From contig PCVQ01000028.1 in the NCBI GenBank assembly GCA_002796025.1, positions 1 to 33,249 on the forward strand: 33,249 nucleotides of DNA, read 5' to 3'. Shown piece after piece: positions 7,862-14,844 of this stretch (the first letter of the stretch is position 1; each line of letters opens with the position of its first letter). A program made the translations under genes and the position numbers. The notes under the pieces were generated by a model. The model made no database searches. It saw only the letters and a program-made list of their open reading frames with translations, and had not been told where the DNA came from. The stretch comes from Candidatus Peregrinibacteria bacterium CG11_big_fil_rev_8_21_14_0_20_46_8. GTDB taxonomy: Bacteria > Patescibacteriota > Gracilibacteria > UBA1369 > UM-FILTER-53-11.

Positions 7862-8119
7862 ATGAAAACGATTACTATCTATAAAACCCCCACCTGCGGT
7901 TTTTGTAAAATGCTTAAGGCATTTTTAGATTCGCAAAGTATTGAATATGTTCAGCGCGATGTAGTTGAGAGCAGTGATGCTCGCGATGATCTCTTCGAGC
8001 TGGTCCCGGGCAATATGAGCGTGCCGGTAATTGTTTTGAATAAAGGAAAAAAAGACCAAGAGATATTAATTGGATTTGATCAGGAAAAGTTAGAAGCTGC
8101 TCTTGGCCTGGATGGATAA
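7862..8119 (+). CDS. Glutaredoxin-like protein
   Basis: An 85-residue thioredoxin-fold protein starting MKTITIYKTPTCGFCK, with the redox motif C12-G-F-C15, a cis-Pro loop MSVPVIVL and a terminal GFDQEKLEAALG helix. The length and motif fit small glutaredoxins of the NrdH/YruB type; a CGFC centre does not by itself say whether glutathione or thioredoxin reductase recycles it. It has no signal peptide, so it acts in the cytoplasm. It follows the Crp-family gene by 51 bases with its own promoter and possible operator, suggesting control by that regulator. Confidence 0.88.
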   Translation: MKTITIYKTPTCGFCKMLKAFLDSQSIEYVQRDVVESSDARDDLFELVPGNMSVPVIVLNKGKKDQEILIGFDQEKLEAALGLDG

Positions 8120-8174
8120 TGCATATTTGGAGTTCACAAGATAGCCGTTGTCAAAATGATGCAGATTGTTTTGT

Positions 8175-9023
8175 TTACTGAGCTCCATTGTTTTTTTTCT
8201 GGAGTTTCAGAATAGTAGGAATGTCTTCAGGACATGTATCAATTAAGCGATCCGAAATGCATGTAGGAATTGCGCGTGCTCTTTCGAGCAAACGAGGAGG
8301 AAGGGGATTTGGGTTCGCAGCGTTCCTGGCAATTAGTGACTCGCATAAGTTTCTAAGTGCAATACGTGTTTTAAATTTAAGATACGGCATGTCTCTGCCG
8401 GATTCGGCAAATTGTGCTATCGCTCCGATTGCATGCGCCGCTTCATTTAAAAATGAATAAAAAAAATCGCGCTGCGATGCATGATACTCAGTATTTGATT
8501 CGCCAGCTGCAGCCTGAATTTCTTCTTTTAAATAGAGCTGTGCTAGCTCAAAAAACAGTACTGCCCGGTATTCAGGATTTTCCCAGCTTCTGGCGCGTAC
8601 GTATGCCTCTTTTTCTTTTTGTGCGACTTGGTATGTTTCCTGCTTTTCGACCAAACGACGGTTACTGAACTTTCTCCGCGCTTTTTTGAGTTCATTTTGT
8701 ATAAGCGTTTTTAGCCTTTTGTTTTTTTGATCGTTGCGCAGAACGGCATCAACGATTGTGTCGATTTCTTTGCATAGGTGTGATCGTTGTGTTTGCGTCA
8801 CAATAGGTAGTCTTGAACTGAAATCGGTATGCCGCCGGATACAATTTTTTAAATCTTGTTGGAGTGCCCGTACATCTTTTTCAACCCCACGGAAAAGAGA
8901 CCTTTCCATTTGTTCTTCGAGACGCTCAAGGAGATGTCCGCAACGCCTCTCGACATGTTCACATAATTCATCGGCCGTAATTTCTTCAACCTCGAATATG
9001 CTGCTGGGTTCAGAAAATGCCAT
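8175..9023 (-). CDS. Hypothetical all-helical protein
   Basis: I do not recognise this 282-residue protein. It has no signal peptide or membrane segment, is rich in Glu, Arg, Lys and Gln, and appears almost wholly alpha-helical, with a probable coiled-coil/charged region around 95-145 (KARRKFSNRRLVEKQE). Cys residues are scattered without a metal motif. Its style (SENLR-type helical repeats, many Arg/Ala) resembles the large orphan at the right end of the window, but I cannot show homology. The ATG at 9023 lies 5 nt after a TATACA box on the minus strand (9034-9029), so the transcript would be leaderless. It converges with the glutaredoxin gene. Confidence 0.7.
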   Translation of the reverse strand: MAFSEPSSIFEVEEITADELCEHVERRCGHLLERLEEQMERSLFRGVEKDVRALQQDLKNCIRRHTDFSSRLPIVTQTQRSHLCKEIDTIVDAVLRNDQKNKRLKTLIQNELKKARRKFSNRRLVEKQETYQVAQKEKEAYVRARSWENPEYRAVLFFELAQLYLKEEIQAAAGESNTEYHASQRDFFYSFLNEAAHAIGAIAQFAESGRDMPYLKFKTRIALRNLCESLIARNAANPNPLPPRLLERARAIPTCISDRLIDTCPEDIPTILKLQKKNNGAQ

Positions 9024-9028
9024 ACGAA

Positions 9029-9034
9029 TGTATA
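9029..9034 (-). promoter_or_regulatory. -10 box for the 8175-9023 gene (leaderless)
   Basis: TATACA on the minus strand ends 5 nt before the ATG at 9023, placing the predicted transcription start at or next to the start codon. The 112-base gap between this gene and the HPGHG gene (9024-9135) holds nothing else that I recognise. Confidence 0.4.
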
Positions 9035-9135
9035 AAGGTGTATTTTTGTATCATAAAAAGGCGGGTTTGCCAAGGCTTGTCTTTTTGGCGTGGTGTAGTG
9101 TCGGCCGCAATTCGAGAATTTAGATCAATATGGGC

Positions 9136-9351
9136 TCAATCGCGCCAATTTTTCATTTCCCTATATACCCGGTACAGCGCATACGAACCACTAACTATGA
9201 GCGCTAAGCCGGCAACACCGGCACCGTGAGAGCTCACATAGTGCAGCAGATTAAAGCTATCCGTGACTTCGACGCCGTGCCCGGGATGTGCTAATACCAC
9301 ACTTGGAAGCAAGCTTCCTGCAAGAGCCAGAATGTATTTTAATGCTTTCAT
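9136..9351 (-). CDS. Small membrane protein with HPGHG motif
   Basis: A 71-residue protein: signal peptide about 1-21 (MKALKYILALAGSLLPSVVL), mature N-terminus AHPGHGVEV, then a transmembrane helix (about 47-65, GVAGLALIVSGSYALYRVY) and a basic tail. The His-rich start of the exported part could bind a metal such as copper, but that is only a guess. An ATG at 9375 directly after the aldolase stop would add eight residues; I prefer 9351 because it starts the signal peptide and sits 6 nt after a TACAAT box (9363-9358), making it leaderless. Function unknown. Confidence 0.7.
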   Translation of the reverse strand: MKALKYILALAGSLLPSVVLAHPGHGVEVTDSFNLLHYVSSHGAGVAGLALIVSGSYALYRVYREMKNWRD

Positions 9352-9357
9352 AGTTAT

Positions 9358-9363
9358 ATTGTA
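9358..9363 (-). promoter_or_regulatory. -10 box for the HPGHG gene (leaderless)
   Basis: TACAAT on the minus strand; the usual 7-nt distance puts the transcription start on the A of the ATG at 9351. Confidence 0.45.
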
Positions 9364-9375
9364 CGCCGCTTGCAT

Positions 9376-10416
9376 TTAGGCTGCCACCCCATTGGCCTCC
9401 ATCTCTGGAGAGTAGGTGCCTTCGCGTGCCGCTGAATTTAGCTTGAGACGTTTATGAAAGCGTTCACGTGCCTCCGGCATTTTTGCATCATCGCCCGCCC
9501 AAGCTTCCAGTGCAGGACCTTGCAATGCGCGCGCATAGGAAAATGTGAGTTGCCATGGTGCCCCTTCTTTTTTTGCAAGTTTGTTGATTGCATCGAGATT
9601 TGCGCTTGCTTGTTCCGCTGTTTGTCCACCGGATAAGAATACAATTCCGCCAAGATTTGCGGGCACGCTTGTTTTGAGGGTGCGCAACGTTGCTGCTGCA
9701 ACTTCTTCGGGCGTGCTCTGTTTTTCATGTTTGTTGCCGGCAAGCACCATGCTTGCTTTTAACACAACGCCTTCGGGCATGACGCGCATCATCTCTAGGT
9801 GTTCAAAGGTTGCTTTGAGAATTTCTGTTGTTACTGCTTCACAACGCTCAATCGAGTGGTCGCCCTCAAGCATTACTTCGGGTTCAACAATTGGCACAAT
9901 ATCATTCTCCTGGCAGAGTGCGGCGTAGCGAGCCATGGCGTGCGCATTGGAGTGAGTGCACGCGTAGGTTGGCAGTTCATCACCTTTAATGTTGATAACT
10001 GCGCGCCACTTTGCAAATCCGCATCCCATTTTATTGTATTCCTGAAGACGCTCGCGTAGTCCATCTAAGCCCTCAGTTATCATCTCGCCCGGAAAGTTTG
10101 CAAAATCTTTTGCCCCCATGTCTACTTTAATGCCGGGAATAATTCCGCGCTCTTTGAGCAGCTCGTGAAAAGGTTTGCCGCTGTTCGATTTTTGGCGGAG
10201 CGTTTCGTCGTAAAGGATGACGCCGCTGAGATACTCTTCAATTCCTTCGGAAGCCAAAAAGAGCTCGCGATAGCGGCGGCGATTCTCTTCATTTTGTTCG
10301 ATATTAACCGATGCCAGCCGCTTATTTGCGGTACTGCTACTCTCGTCAGCAGCAAGGATGCCTTTGCCGGCAGCTACCATTTTTTGAGCCGTTTCTTTGA
10401 GAAGATCTGCATTCAT
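9376..10416 (-). CDS. fbaB: Class I fructose-bisphosphate aldolase
   Basis: A 346-residue enzyme of the classical (animal/plant-like) class I aldolase family. Visible hallmarks are GKGILAADESSSTANKRL (18-35 region), the active-site GFAKWR (Lys136), the acidic VEPEVM (177-182) and the Schiff-base lysine in GVVLKASMVLAG (Lys220), then FLSGGQT. It cleaves fructose 1,6-bisphosphate to dihydroxyacetone phosphate and glyceraldehyde 3-phosphate in glycolysis/gluconeogenesis, feeding the pentose-phosphate genes found further along. It lacks the conserved C-terminal Tyr of animal enzymes. Monocistronic or followed by the HPGHG gene. The symbol is tentative, since fbaB is also used for a different class I family (DhnA). 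Confidence 0.92.
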   Translation of the reverse strand: MNADLLKETAQKMVAAGKGILAADESSSTANKRLASVNIEQNEENRRRYRELFLASEGIEEYLSGVILYDETLRQKSNSGKPFHELLKERGIIPGIKVDMGAKDFANFPGEMITEGLDGLRERLQEYNKMGCGFAKWRAVINIKGDELPTYACTHSNAHAMARYAALCQENDIVPIVEPEVMLEGDHSIERCEAVTTEILKATFEHLEMMRVMPEGVVLKASMVLAGNKHEKQSTPEEVAAATLRTLKTSVPANLGGIVFLSGGQTAEQASANLDAINKLAKKEGAPWQLTFSYARALQGPALEAWAGDDAKMPEARERFHKRLKLNSAAREGTYSPEMEANGVAA

Positions 10417-10439
10417 GGGGGAAAAATGTTAGAGGAATA

Positions 10440-10460
10440 GGCCACTTGGCCGGGATTATA
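10440..10460 (-). promoter_or_regulatory. Promoter and leader hairpin of the aldolase gene
   Basis: On the minus strand TATAAT (10460-10455) is a consensus -10; the predicted start is near 10448, giving a leader of about 32 nt. The leader starts at a small inverted repeat, GGCC-ACTT-GGCC (10440-10451), which could form a 5' hairpin or a protein site. Unlike most genes here, this one is not leaderless. Confidence 0.45.
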
Positions 10461-10515
10461 GTAGTCGGCCGATAGATTTGAGGCAAGAGATAGTGCTTGC
10501 TTGCCGGATAGTACC

Positions 10516-10554
10516 TATGATATCCTAAAATTAGAAAATCTAACTTTCTAACTT
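10516..10554 (+). promoter_or_regulatory. Promoter/operator of the AbrB-Doc toxin-antitoxin pair
   Basis: TATGAT (10516-10521) is a likely -10 with start near 10528. Directly downstream are TTAGAAA (10531-10537) and its reverse complement TTTCTAA (10545-10551), and an 8-bp tandem direct repeat TCTAACTT (10539-10546 and 10547-10554) ending at the ATG. This arrangement suits autoregulation by the antitoxin or the antitoxin-toxin complex. Confidence 0.45.
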
Positions 10555-10767
10555 ATGAAAACAGCTATTTTGAAAGTCCAAAGTAAAGGTCAGGTCATGC
10601 TCCCAAAGGAGTGGCGTACAAATATTTCTTTATATCAAGCTGTTAAAGACGACGATATGATTTTTTTGATTCCAGTTCACCTTGCTTCCAAGAAAGATGT
10701 TCTTGCGACGGCATCAAAAGTGATGAAAAAAAATGCTAAACTTTTAAAATCCTTGGCTGACAAGTAG
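10555..10767 (+). CDS. AbrB/MazE-like antitoxin
   Basis: A 70-residue protein whose N-terminus ILKVQSKGQVMLPKEWR is a SpoVT/AbrB swapped-hairpin DNA-binding element. The C-terminal half (KKDVLATASKVMKKNAKLLK) is basic and helical, as in antitoxin tails that wrap the toxin. The toxin gene starts 1 base after its stop. The fold-level call is good; the precise antitoxin subfamily is not clear, since Doc toxins usually pair with Phd. Confidence 0.82.
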   Translation: MKTAILKVQSKGQVMLPKEWRTNISLYQAVKDDDMIFLIPVHLASKKDVLATASKVMKKNAKLLKSLADK

Positions 10768-10768
10768 A

Positions 10769-11149
10769 ATGATCTATTTAACTGTAGCCGACGTGATAGC
10801 CATTCATGACGAGCTTGTTCGGCGATACACAGGTTCTTTTGGGATTCGCTCTCAAAAATTATTGGAATCGGCAGTGTTTAGAATACAGGCAAGTTTTGGC
10901 GGCGAGTTGCTCTACAAAAATATTTTTGAGCAATCAGCGGCGATTCTCGAATCGCTCATTAAAAATCATCCGTTTATTGACGGTAATAAACGTACGGCTT
11001 TTGTATCGGCGGTTACATTTTTGGAGCTGAATGGATACAAAACCAAATTCGATGCTGCAAGAACAGAGAAATTTATTTTAGATATTGTTGCAAAGAAAAA
11101 AACTTTTGCGCAGATTGCAAATTTTCTTAAAAAGAATAGTGAAAAGTAA
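10769..11149 (+). CDS. Doc-type toxin (Fic/death-on-curing family)
   Basis: A 126-residue protein with the Fic-family motif HPFIDGNKRTA (67-77) preceded by helices typical of death-on-curing proteins (LTVADVIAIHDELVRRY; GIRSQKLLESAV). The Lys in GNKRT, where AMPylating Fic enzymes have Gly (GNGRT), is characteristic of Doc, which in phage P1 phosphorylates EF-Tu; that activity is inferred only. It follows the AbrB-type antitoxin by 1 base. The pair is likely a chromosomal toxin-antitoxin module. Confidence 0.88.
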   Translation: MIYLTVADVIAIHDELVRRYTGSFGIRSQKLLESAVFRIQASFGGELLYKNIFEQSAAILESLIKNHPFIDGNKRTAFVSAVTFLELNGYKTKFDAARTEKFILDIVAKKKTFAQIANFLKKNSEK

Positions 11150-11196
11150 GATTGGGGTGTAAACTATATATTTACCTACTACTTAATTTTTTTGTT

Positions 11197-11778
11197 ATGG
11201 AAAAAACTTCGCGAAAATCCGGCTATCCTATTAGTGATCATTTTCTCAACCGCTGGTCGCCGCGGGCAATGAGTGCCGAACCGCTTACCGACGATGAACT
11301 CATGCCCCTCTTTGAGGCTGCCCGCTGGGCGCCGTCTTCGTACAATAATCAGCCGTGGCGCTTTATCTATGCCAAACGCGATACTGAGCACTGGGAGAAG
11401 TTTTTTAATCTTATGGTCGAATTTAATCAAAATTGGGCAAAGAATGCGGCGGTATTGGTTGTGGTCGTCTCTAAAAAAACATTTGATAAAAACGAAAAAC
11501 CCTCGGTAACGCACGCATTTGATGCCGGAGCGGCGTGGGAAAATTTAGCACTGGAAGCTGCGCACCGCGGACTCGTTGCGCATGGCATGGAGGGATTTGA
11601 TTATGAAAAGGCGCAGCGCAAACTCAACATTCCCGATGACCATGAAGTGCATGCCATGATCGCGATTGGGAAGCGCGGCAAAAAAGAAGATTTGCCGGAA
11701 AAGATGCAGGAAATGGAAGTGCCGAGCGAGCGCCGCCCGCTGGAAGAAATTGTTATGGAGGGTTCATTTCGCCTCTAA
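11197..11778 (+). CDS. Nitroreductase family protein
   Basis: A 193-residue flavoprotein of the nitroreductase family. The N-terminal RWSPRAMSAEPLTDDEL, FEAARWAPSSYNNQPWRFIY (39-58) and the later AGAAWENLALEAAHRGLVAHGMEGFD are diagnostic of FMN-binding NfsB/Frp-like proteins, which reduce nitro compounds or quinones with NAD(P)H. The physiological substrate is unknown. I chose the ATG at 11197 rather than an upstream one at 11152, whose added residues are hydrophobic and unlike the family. The 3' end overlaps the convergent methyltransferase gene by 15 bases. Confidence 0.88.
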   Translation: MEKTSRKSGYPISDHFLNRWSPRAMSAEPLTDDELMPLFEAARWAPSSYNNQPWRFIYAKRDTEHWEKFFNLMVEFNQNWAKNAAVLVVVVSKKTFDKNEKPSVTHAFDAGAAWENLALEAAHRGLVAHGMEGFDYEKAQRKLNIPDDHEVHAMIAIGKRGKKEDLPEKMQEMEVPSERRPLEEIVMEGSFRL

Positions 11779-12375
11779 CATTTGAAATATATTCGTTCTA
11801 TATTTGCTTTGAATATCTTTGAATCCCGCTTCTTTTAGATACTCACGATATTTATTCTCAATAGCTTCATCTATGGGTTCAAAGTGATGCATCATTTTTG
11901 CTTCGATGTGCCCCAGCCAGTTTTTTGGCGGTGCAAAATCAAATAAAAAGAAGGAGCCGCCGGTCTTCAGTAGCCTGCGGGCTTCTTGTAGCATCTGTTT
12001 TTTTTCGTCGGTAGGAAGGTGATGAATGACAAGCGTGCTTATTACGATATCAAATTTTTCGCGAAGCGGAATATCGGTAGCGCTCGCTTCAATCAGCTTT
12101 GCATCGATCTTGTTTTTGTGAAATTTACGGGCCGCAATTTTTAAGATTTTAGGATCGATATCAACACCGGTAATTTCTATTTTAGGCTGGTATTTTTTGA
12201 GTGCTTGTATGACGAGGCCCGACCCGCAGCCAATGTCGAGAATTTTTTGCCCTTCTTTGGGTTTAATAATGGGTGCGATTTTTTTGTAAAGAGATCCAAA
12301 AAATATTCGCACAAAGGGATCGTACAGCGATGTAAGAAAGTGGTAGTGAGCGGCGGGAAGAAAGTCGTGTTTCAT
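11764..12375 (-). CDS. Class I SAM-dependent methyltransferase
   Basis: A 203-residue protein with the SAM-binding motif ILDIGCGSGL (about 45-54), acidic motif II GVDIDPKILKIA, and LVIHHLPTDEKKQMLQEARRLLKTGG (quoted in parts), typical of Methyltransf_11/25 enzymes. The substrate is unknown; small molecules or quinone/lipid-like compounds are common for such proteins. The start ATG at 12375 overlaps the stop of the upstream BNR gene as ATGA, which supports it over an ATG at 12390 and suggests translational coupling. Confidence 0.85.
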   Translation of the reverse strand: MKHDFLPAAHYHFLTSLYDPFVRIFFGSLYKKIAPIIKPKEGQKILDIGCGSGLVIQALKKYQPKIEITGVDIDPKILKIAARKFHKNKIDAKLIEASATDIPLREKFDIVISTLVIHHLPTDEKKQMLQEARRLLKTGGSFFLFDFAPPKNWLGHIEAKMMHHFEPIDEAIENKYREYLKEAGFKDIQSKYRTNIFQMLEAK

Positions 12376-13241
12376 AAGATTTTTTGCCAATTTTTTCCGC
12401 TGTCGCTTGATTTATAAATGTTTGATTCATGAGCGGCATAGAGCACGCCGGGATTTTTTTGATCGGCTGCAAGCTGAACAGCGGGTTTATTGCCCGGCAG
12501 TGCGCCCATCGTTTCAAAATTTAAAACTGTGCTATCGAGATTAGCGCGCAGAACGCCCTGCTGTAAGGTTGTAATCCAGAGCGTATTGCCGGTGCGGTCA
12601 ACTTCAATATCTAGCACTGCATCAGTCGCTTGTTCTAAAAGAAAAGCCGGTTCCCAGTCTTCTCCTTTATTTTGACTTTGTATGAGCGCGCCATTTGTTC
12701 CGGCATAGACGACTTCTTCATTGCGTGGATGGGTAGCAAGACTCGATATTGCTATTTGATTTTGCAATATTTCCCACGTTTCACCGCTGTCTTCTGAGCG
12801 ATATACATAACCCCGGTAGTATCCGTAGATTAAAGCCGGGTTTGCTTCACTTACGGTCATTGCATGAAAATCAACCGGACCGCTTGGGTCGCCATTTGTC
12901 AGTTTTTTCCATGTTTCACCGCCATTGGTAGATTTGCGGACGCCCATATTTCCGCCGCTAGCCGGATGACCGCTCGAGAAGAAGATTTTTGAATCGGTAG
13001 GATGTGGAGAAAATCCCATATAGTCATCGCGCGATGTGCCGACAAGTTCGAGATTTTTGTCATCGCTGAGTAAGAACAGACCATTATGCGTGGCGATATA
13101 CAGATGGCTTGAATCACTGCGATCGACTGCGAGCCCATGAACGTGACTGTTGAGCGTACTTTGTTGTGATGGAGCTGGATCGCCTGCACAGGCGCTGAGG
13201 AGTAGCGGAAGTGTTAATAGAATGACGATGCGGAATTTCAT
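12372..13241 (-). CDS. BNR/sortilin-like beta-propeller lipoprotein
   Basis: A 289-residue predicted lipoprotein: signal peptide with lipobox LSAC (Cys18), then repeated Asp-box/BNR-like blades such as KSTNGGETWKKL, RSEDSGETWEIL, QSQNKGEDWEPA and KSSDSGKNWQKI. HVHGLAVDRSDSSHLYIATH opens the propeller. This resembles the YCF48/HCF136-like and F510_1955-like exported propellers. It probably mediates protein or polysaccharide contacts at the cell surface; no catalytic sialidase residues are evident. Its leader has TTAAC exactly 14 nt before the ATG. It overlaps the methyltransferase start by 4 bases. Confidence 0.82.
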   Translation of the reverse strand: MKFRIVILLTLPLLLSACAGDPAPSQQSTLNSHVHGLAVDRSDSSHLYIATHNGLFLLSDDKNLELVGTSRDDYMGFSPHPTDSKIFFSSGHPASGGNMGVRKSTNGGETWKKLTNGDPSGPVDFHAMTVSEANPALIYGYYRGYVYRSEDSGETWEILQNQIAISSLATHPRNEEVVYAGTNGALIQSQNKGEDWEPAFLLEQATDAVLDIEVDRTGNTLWITTLQQGVLRANLDSTVLNFETMGALPGNKPAVQLAADQKNPGVLYAAHESNIYKSSDSGKNWQKIL

Positions 13242-13266
13242 ATATTGAAAGTTAATAATTAAAGAG

Positions 13267-14112
13267 TTAAGTCTTCTGTTGAGCCGGCTTATGCAAGAGG
13301 GACGTGATCATTGGAAACAGCACGAGGAAAGCGTAAATCAAGAAATGATCATTCACAAAGTTCAGTATATAGTTCAATGCGAGTATGGCCGATTCTACGA
13401 CAATAATTGTAAGGGCAAGCACTGGCGAAAGCTGACGATCCGAAAAGTTTTTTCCGAGCTTTTTCATAAACTCGTCCGGACGGTTTCGTAAACCAACCAC
13501 AATAAAGATGAGGTACGCATAGAGTACAAAAAAACTCATGCCTTGGATAAAAACTTCAAGCGGCGGAATATTAAATGCATTTTTTTGTTGTATGAGCCAG
13601 CCGACAAAATCGAAAAAGATAAGAAAGCCGATCATCGCCATGGCCCAAAGATGCGTCGCACTCCGGAGTGCAATGTGAGCCGGCTTTGGATGAAAAGCTT
13701 GGATAAAGACAAGAAGCGAGGCGCCGATAACAAGGGCCATTTTGCCGTTCCAAAGCGTTTCTATGGGAAATGTAACAAAAATAAAGTAGAGAAAAATAAT
13801 ATTGATATGGAGAATTCTTTGTTCATCAATTCTTTGATAGAGTTGGTCGTGAAACAGCGCAGTGAGCAAGCCGATGTATAGGACAATTGGATATGCGAGA
13901 CCGAGATGCAATAGTTGCGATGCGATGCTTTCATCAAAATAAATTGAGAGTCCAACCCCTGCAGTAACAAGTATGACTATACTAAATTTGATAATTACCC
14001 AAAGACGCTTCTTTTTTTTCGCTTGTGCAAAGGCGGGCAGCAATATTTGCAGAATGCTTTGCAGCAGAACGCCAAGGCCAAAGATAAGGGTAAGAACCGT
14101 GAAATGATTCAT
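13267..14112 (-). CDS. Polytopic membrane protein, unknown function
   Basis: A 281-residue protein with about eight predicted transmembrane helices (for example 2-22, 39-58, 72-88, 103-116, 124-139, 152-171, 183-206 and 229-262 as one or two helices). Loops contain several His and charged residues, such as the C-terminal HDQLYQRIDEQRILH region near 88-102. I do not recognise a family. Upstream is the tRNA-Trp gene in the same direction, and a perfect TATAAT (minus 14132-14127) lies between tRNA and ATG, giving a predicted leader of about 8 nt. It is followed after 25 bases by the BNR lipoprotein gene, so the three genes down to the methyltransferase may be one transcript. Confidence 0.72.
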   Translation of the reverse strand: MNHFTVLTLIFGLGVLLQSILQILLPAFAQAKKKKRLWVIIKFSIVILVTAGVGLSIYFDESIASQLLHLGLAYPIVLYIGLLTALFHDQLYQRIDEQRILHINIIFLYFIFVTFPIETLWNGKMALVIGASLLVFIQAFHPKPAHIALRSATHLWAMAMIGFLIFFDFVGWLIQQKNAFNIPPLEVFIQGMSFFVLYAYLIFIVVGLRNRPDEFMKKLGKNFSDRQLSPVLALTIIVVESAILALNYILNFVNDHFLIYAFLVLFPMITSLLHKPAQQKT

Positions 14113-14126
14113 GGGGATTTTGGGCC

Positions 14127-14132
14127 ATTATA
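14127..14132 (-). promoter_or_regulatory. -10 box for the membrane-protein gene
   Basis: Perfect TATAAT on the minus strand directly after the tRNA-Trp 3' end, 14 nt before the ATG at 14112. Confidence 0.5.
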
Positions 14133-14139
14133 TCGTACC

Positions 14140-14213
14140 TGGCAGGGGCGGCAGGAATCGAACCCGCGATAGCGGTTTTGGAGACCGCTGTTATACCATT
14201 TAACTACGCCCCT
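14140..14213 (-). tRNA. trnW: tRNA-Trp (anticodon CCA)
   Basis: On the minus strand the acceptor stem AGGGGCG (14213-14207) pairs perfectly with CGCCCCT (14150-14144), followed by discriminator G and a genome-encoded CCA (14142-14140). The D arm is TAGTTAAATGGTATA, the anticodon stem-loop GCGGT-CTCCAAA-ACCGC gives anticodon CCA, and the T arm is GCGGGTTCGATTCCTGC. The anticodon reads TGG; a UCA anticodon, which would read TGA, is not present here. Confidence 0.96.
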
Positions 14214-14225
14214 AGAGTGCTCGTG

Positions 14226-14234
14226 GATTGTATC
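14226..14234 (-). promoter_or_regulatory. Extended -10 promoter for tRNA-Trp
   Basis: On the minus strand TGA-TACAAT (hexamer at 14231-14226) forms an extended -10; predicted start is near 14219, about 6 nt before the mature 5' end at 14213. Confidence 0.5.
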
Positions 14235-14248
14235 ATATACGCGAATTC

Positions 14249-14518
14249 TCACAGATCGTAAATATCTTTCCTGTTTTTGATTCTGAGGATCATGAGGATT
14301 TTTATCTTTCCTTTGGAGTCTGCATCAAACAGCACGCGGTATTCTCCAATCCTAAATCTGTATTCCCCGATTCGGGGATCCGATAAGCGCTTCGCAAATT
14401 TTAGCGGATCTTTTTGCTCACTAAAGAATAAGAGCTTTTTAATGATTCGCTTAGCAATGGGTTTATCAAGTTTTTTTAAATCCTGGAGCGCTTTTTTAGC
14501 GTAGATGAGCTTATGCAT
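14249..14518 (-). CDS. RelE/ParE-family toxin
   Basis: An 89-residue basic protein with the RelE/YoeB-like pattern: N-terminal LIYAKKALQDLKKLDKPIA, a helical RIIKKLLFFSEQ, then RIGEYRFRIGEYRVLFDAD and a C-terminal strand ILMILRIKNRKDIYDL. RelE-type toxins cleave mRNA in the ribosomal A site; ParE-type poison gyrase. The sequence better fits RelE/StbE-like ribonucleases, but that is inference. It lies 13 bases downstream of a Phd/YefM antitoxin gene. Confidence 0.85.
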   Translation of the reverse strand: MHKLIYAKKALQDLKKLDKPIAKRIIKKLLFFSEQKDPLKFAKRLSDPRIGEYRFRIGEYRVLFDADSKGKIKILMILRIKNRKDIYDL

Positions 14519-14531
14519 ACGATGCTCCGAT

Positions 14532-14783
14532 TTAAATAATCCCTAATTCTTTCATTACCTCTGCTTGTGTATATACTTCACCGCGTTTTATCTGTTTGCG
14601 TGCTTCGGCAACATCTTCAGCAAGTTTTTCGAGCGTGATTTCTTTTTCATCAATAGCCTTTATTTCTAAAACCGGTACATTTTTTTTCAAAATAATGAAG
14701 CGGACATTTTGTTGTTTTGCCTTTTTAGTGTAGGTCGCCATATTTTGGCGAAAATCTTTCATGCCGATGAATTTTGTAGTCAT
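14532..14783 (-). CDS. Phd/YefM-family antitoxin
   Basis: An 83-residue protein beginning MTTKFIGMKDFRQNMATYTK, with the Phd/YefM N-terminal DNA-binding fold (FIILKKNVPVLEIKAI) and an acidic, helical C-terminal toxin-binding tail (EKLAEDVAEARKQIKRGEVY). It precedes the RelE-type toxin and would neutralise it and repress the operon through the repeat at 14799-14819. Confidence 0.87.
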   Translation of the reverse strand: MTTKFIGMKDFRQNMATYTKKAKQQNVRFIILKKNVPVLEIKAIDEKEITLEKLAEDVAEARKQIKRGEVYTQAEVMKELGII

Positions 14784-14798
14784 TGGGATGTTTAAATG

Positions 14799-14829
14799 TT
14801 AAGTGTACCTTAAGTGTACACTATATATA
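14799..14829 (-). promoter_or_regulatory. Promoter/operator of the Phd-RelE pair
   Basis: Two exact copies of TTAAGTGTAC (plus strand 14799-14808 and 14810-14819) are spaced by 11 bp, one helical turn; GTGTACAC (14814-14821) is itself a palindrome. On the minus strand TGC-TATATA (hexamer 14829-14824) is an extended -10 with predicted start near 14817, inside the repeats. This is the expected layout for antitoxin autorepression. Confidence 0.6.
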
Positions 14830-14844
14830 GCAAAATTCAATCCC

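Noticed and set aside
13543..13881. 112-codon open frame opposite the membrane-protein gene
   Set aside because: Very Lys-rich translation complementary to hydrophobic codons; no start signal.
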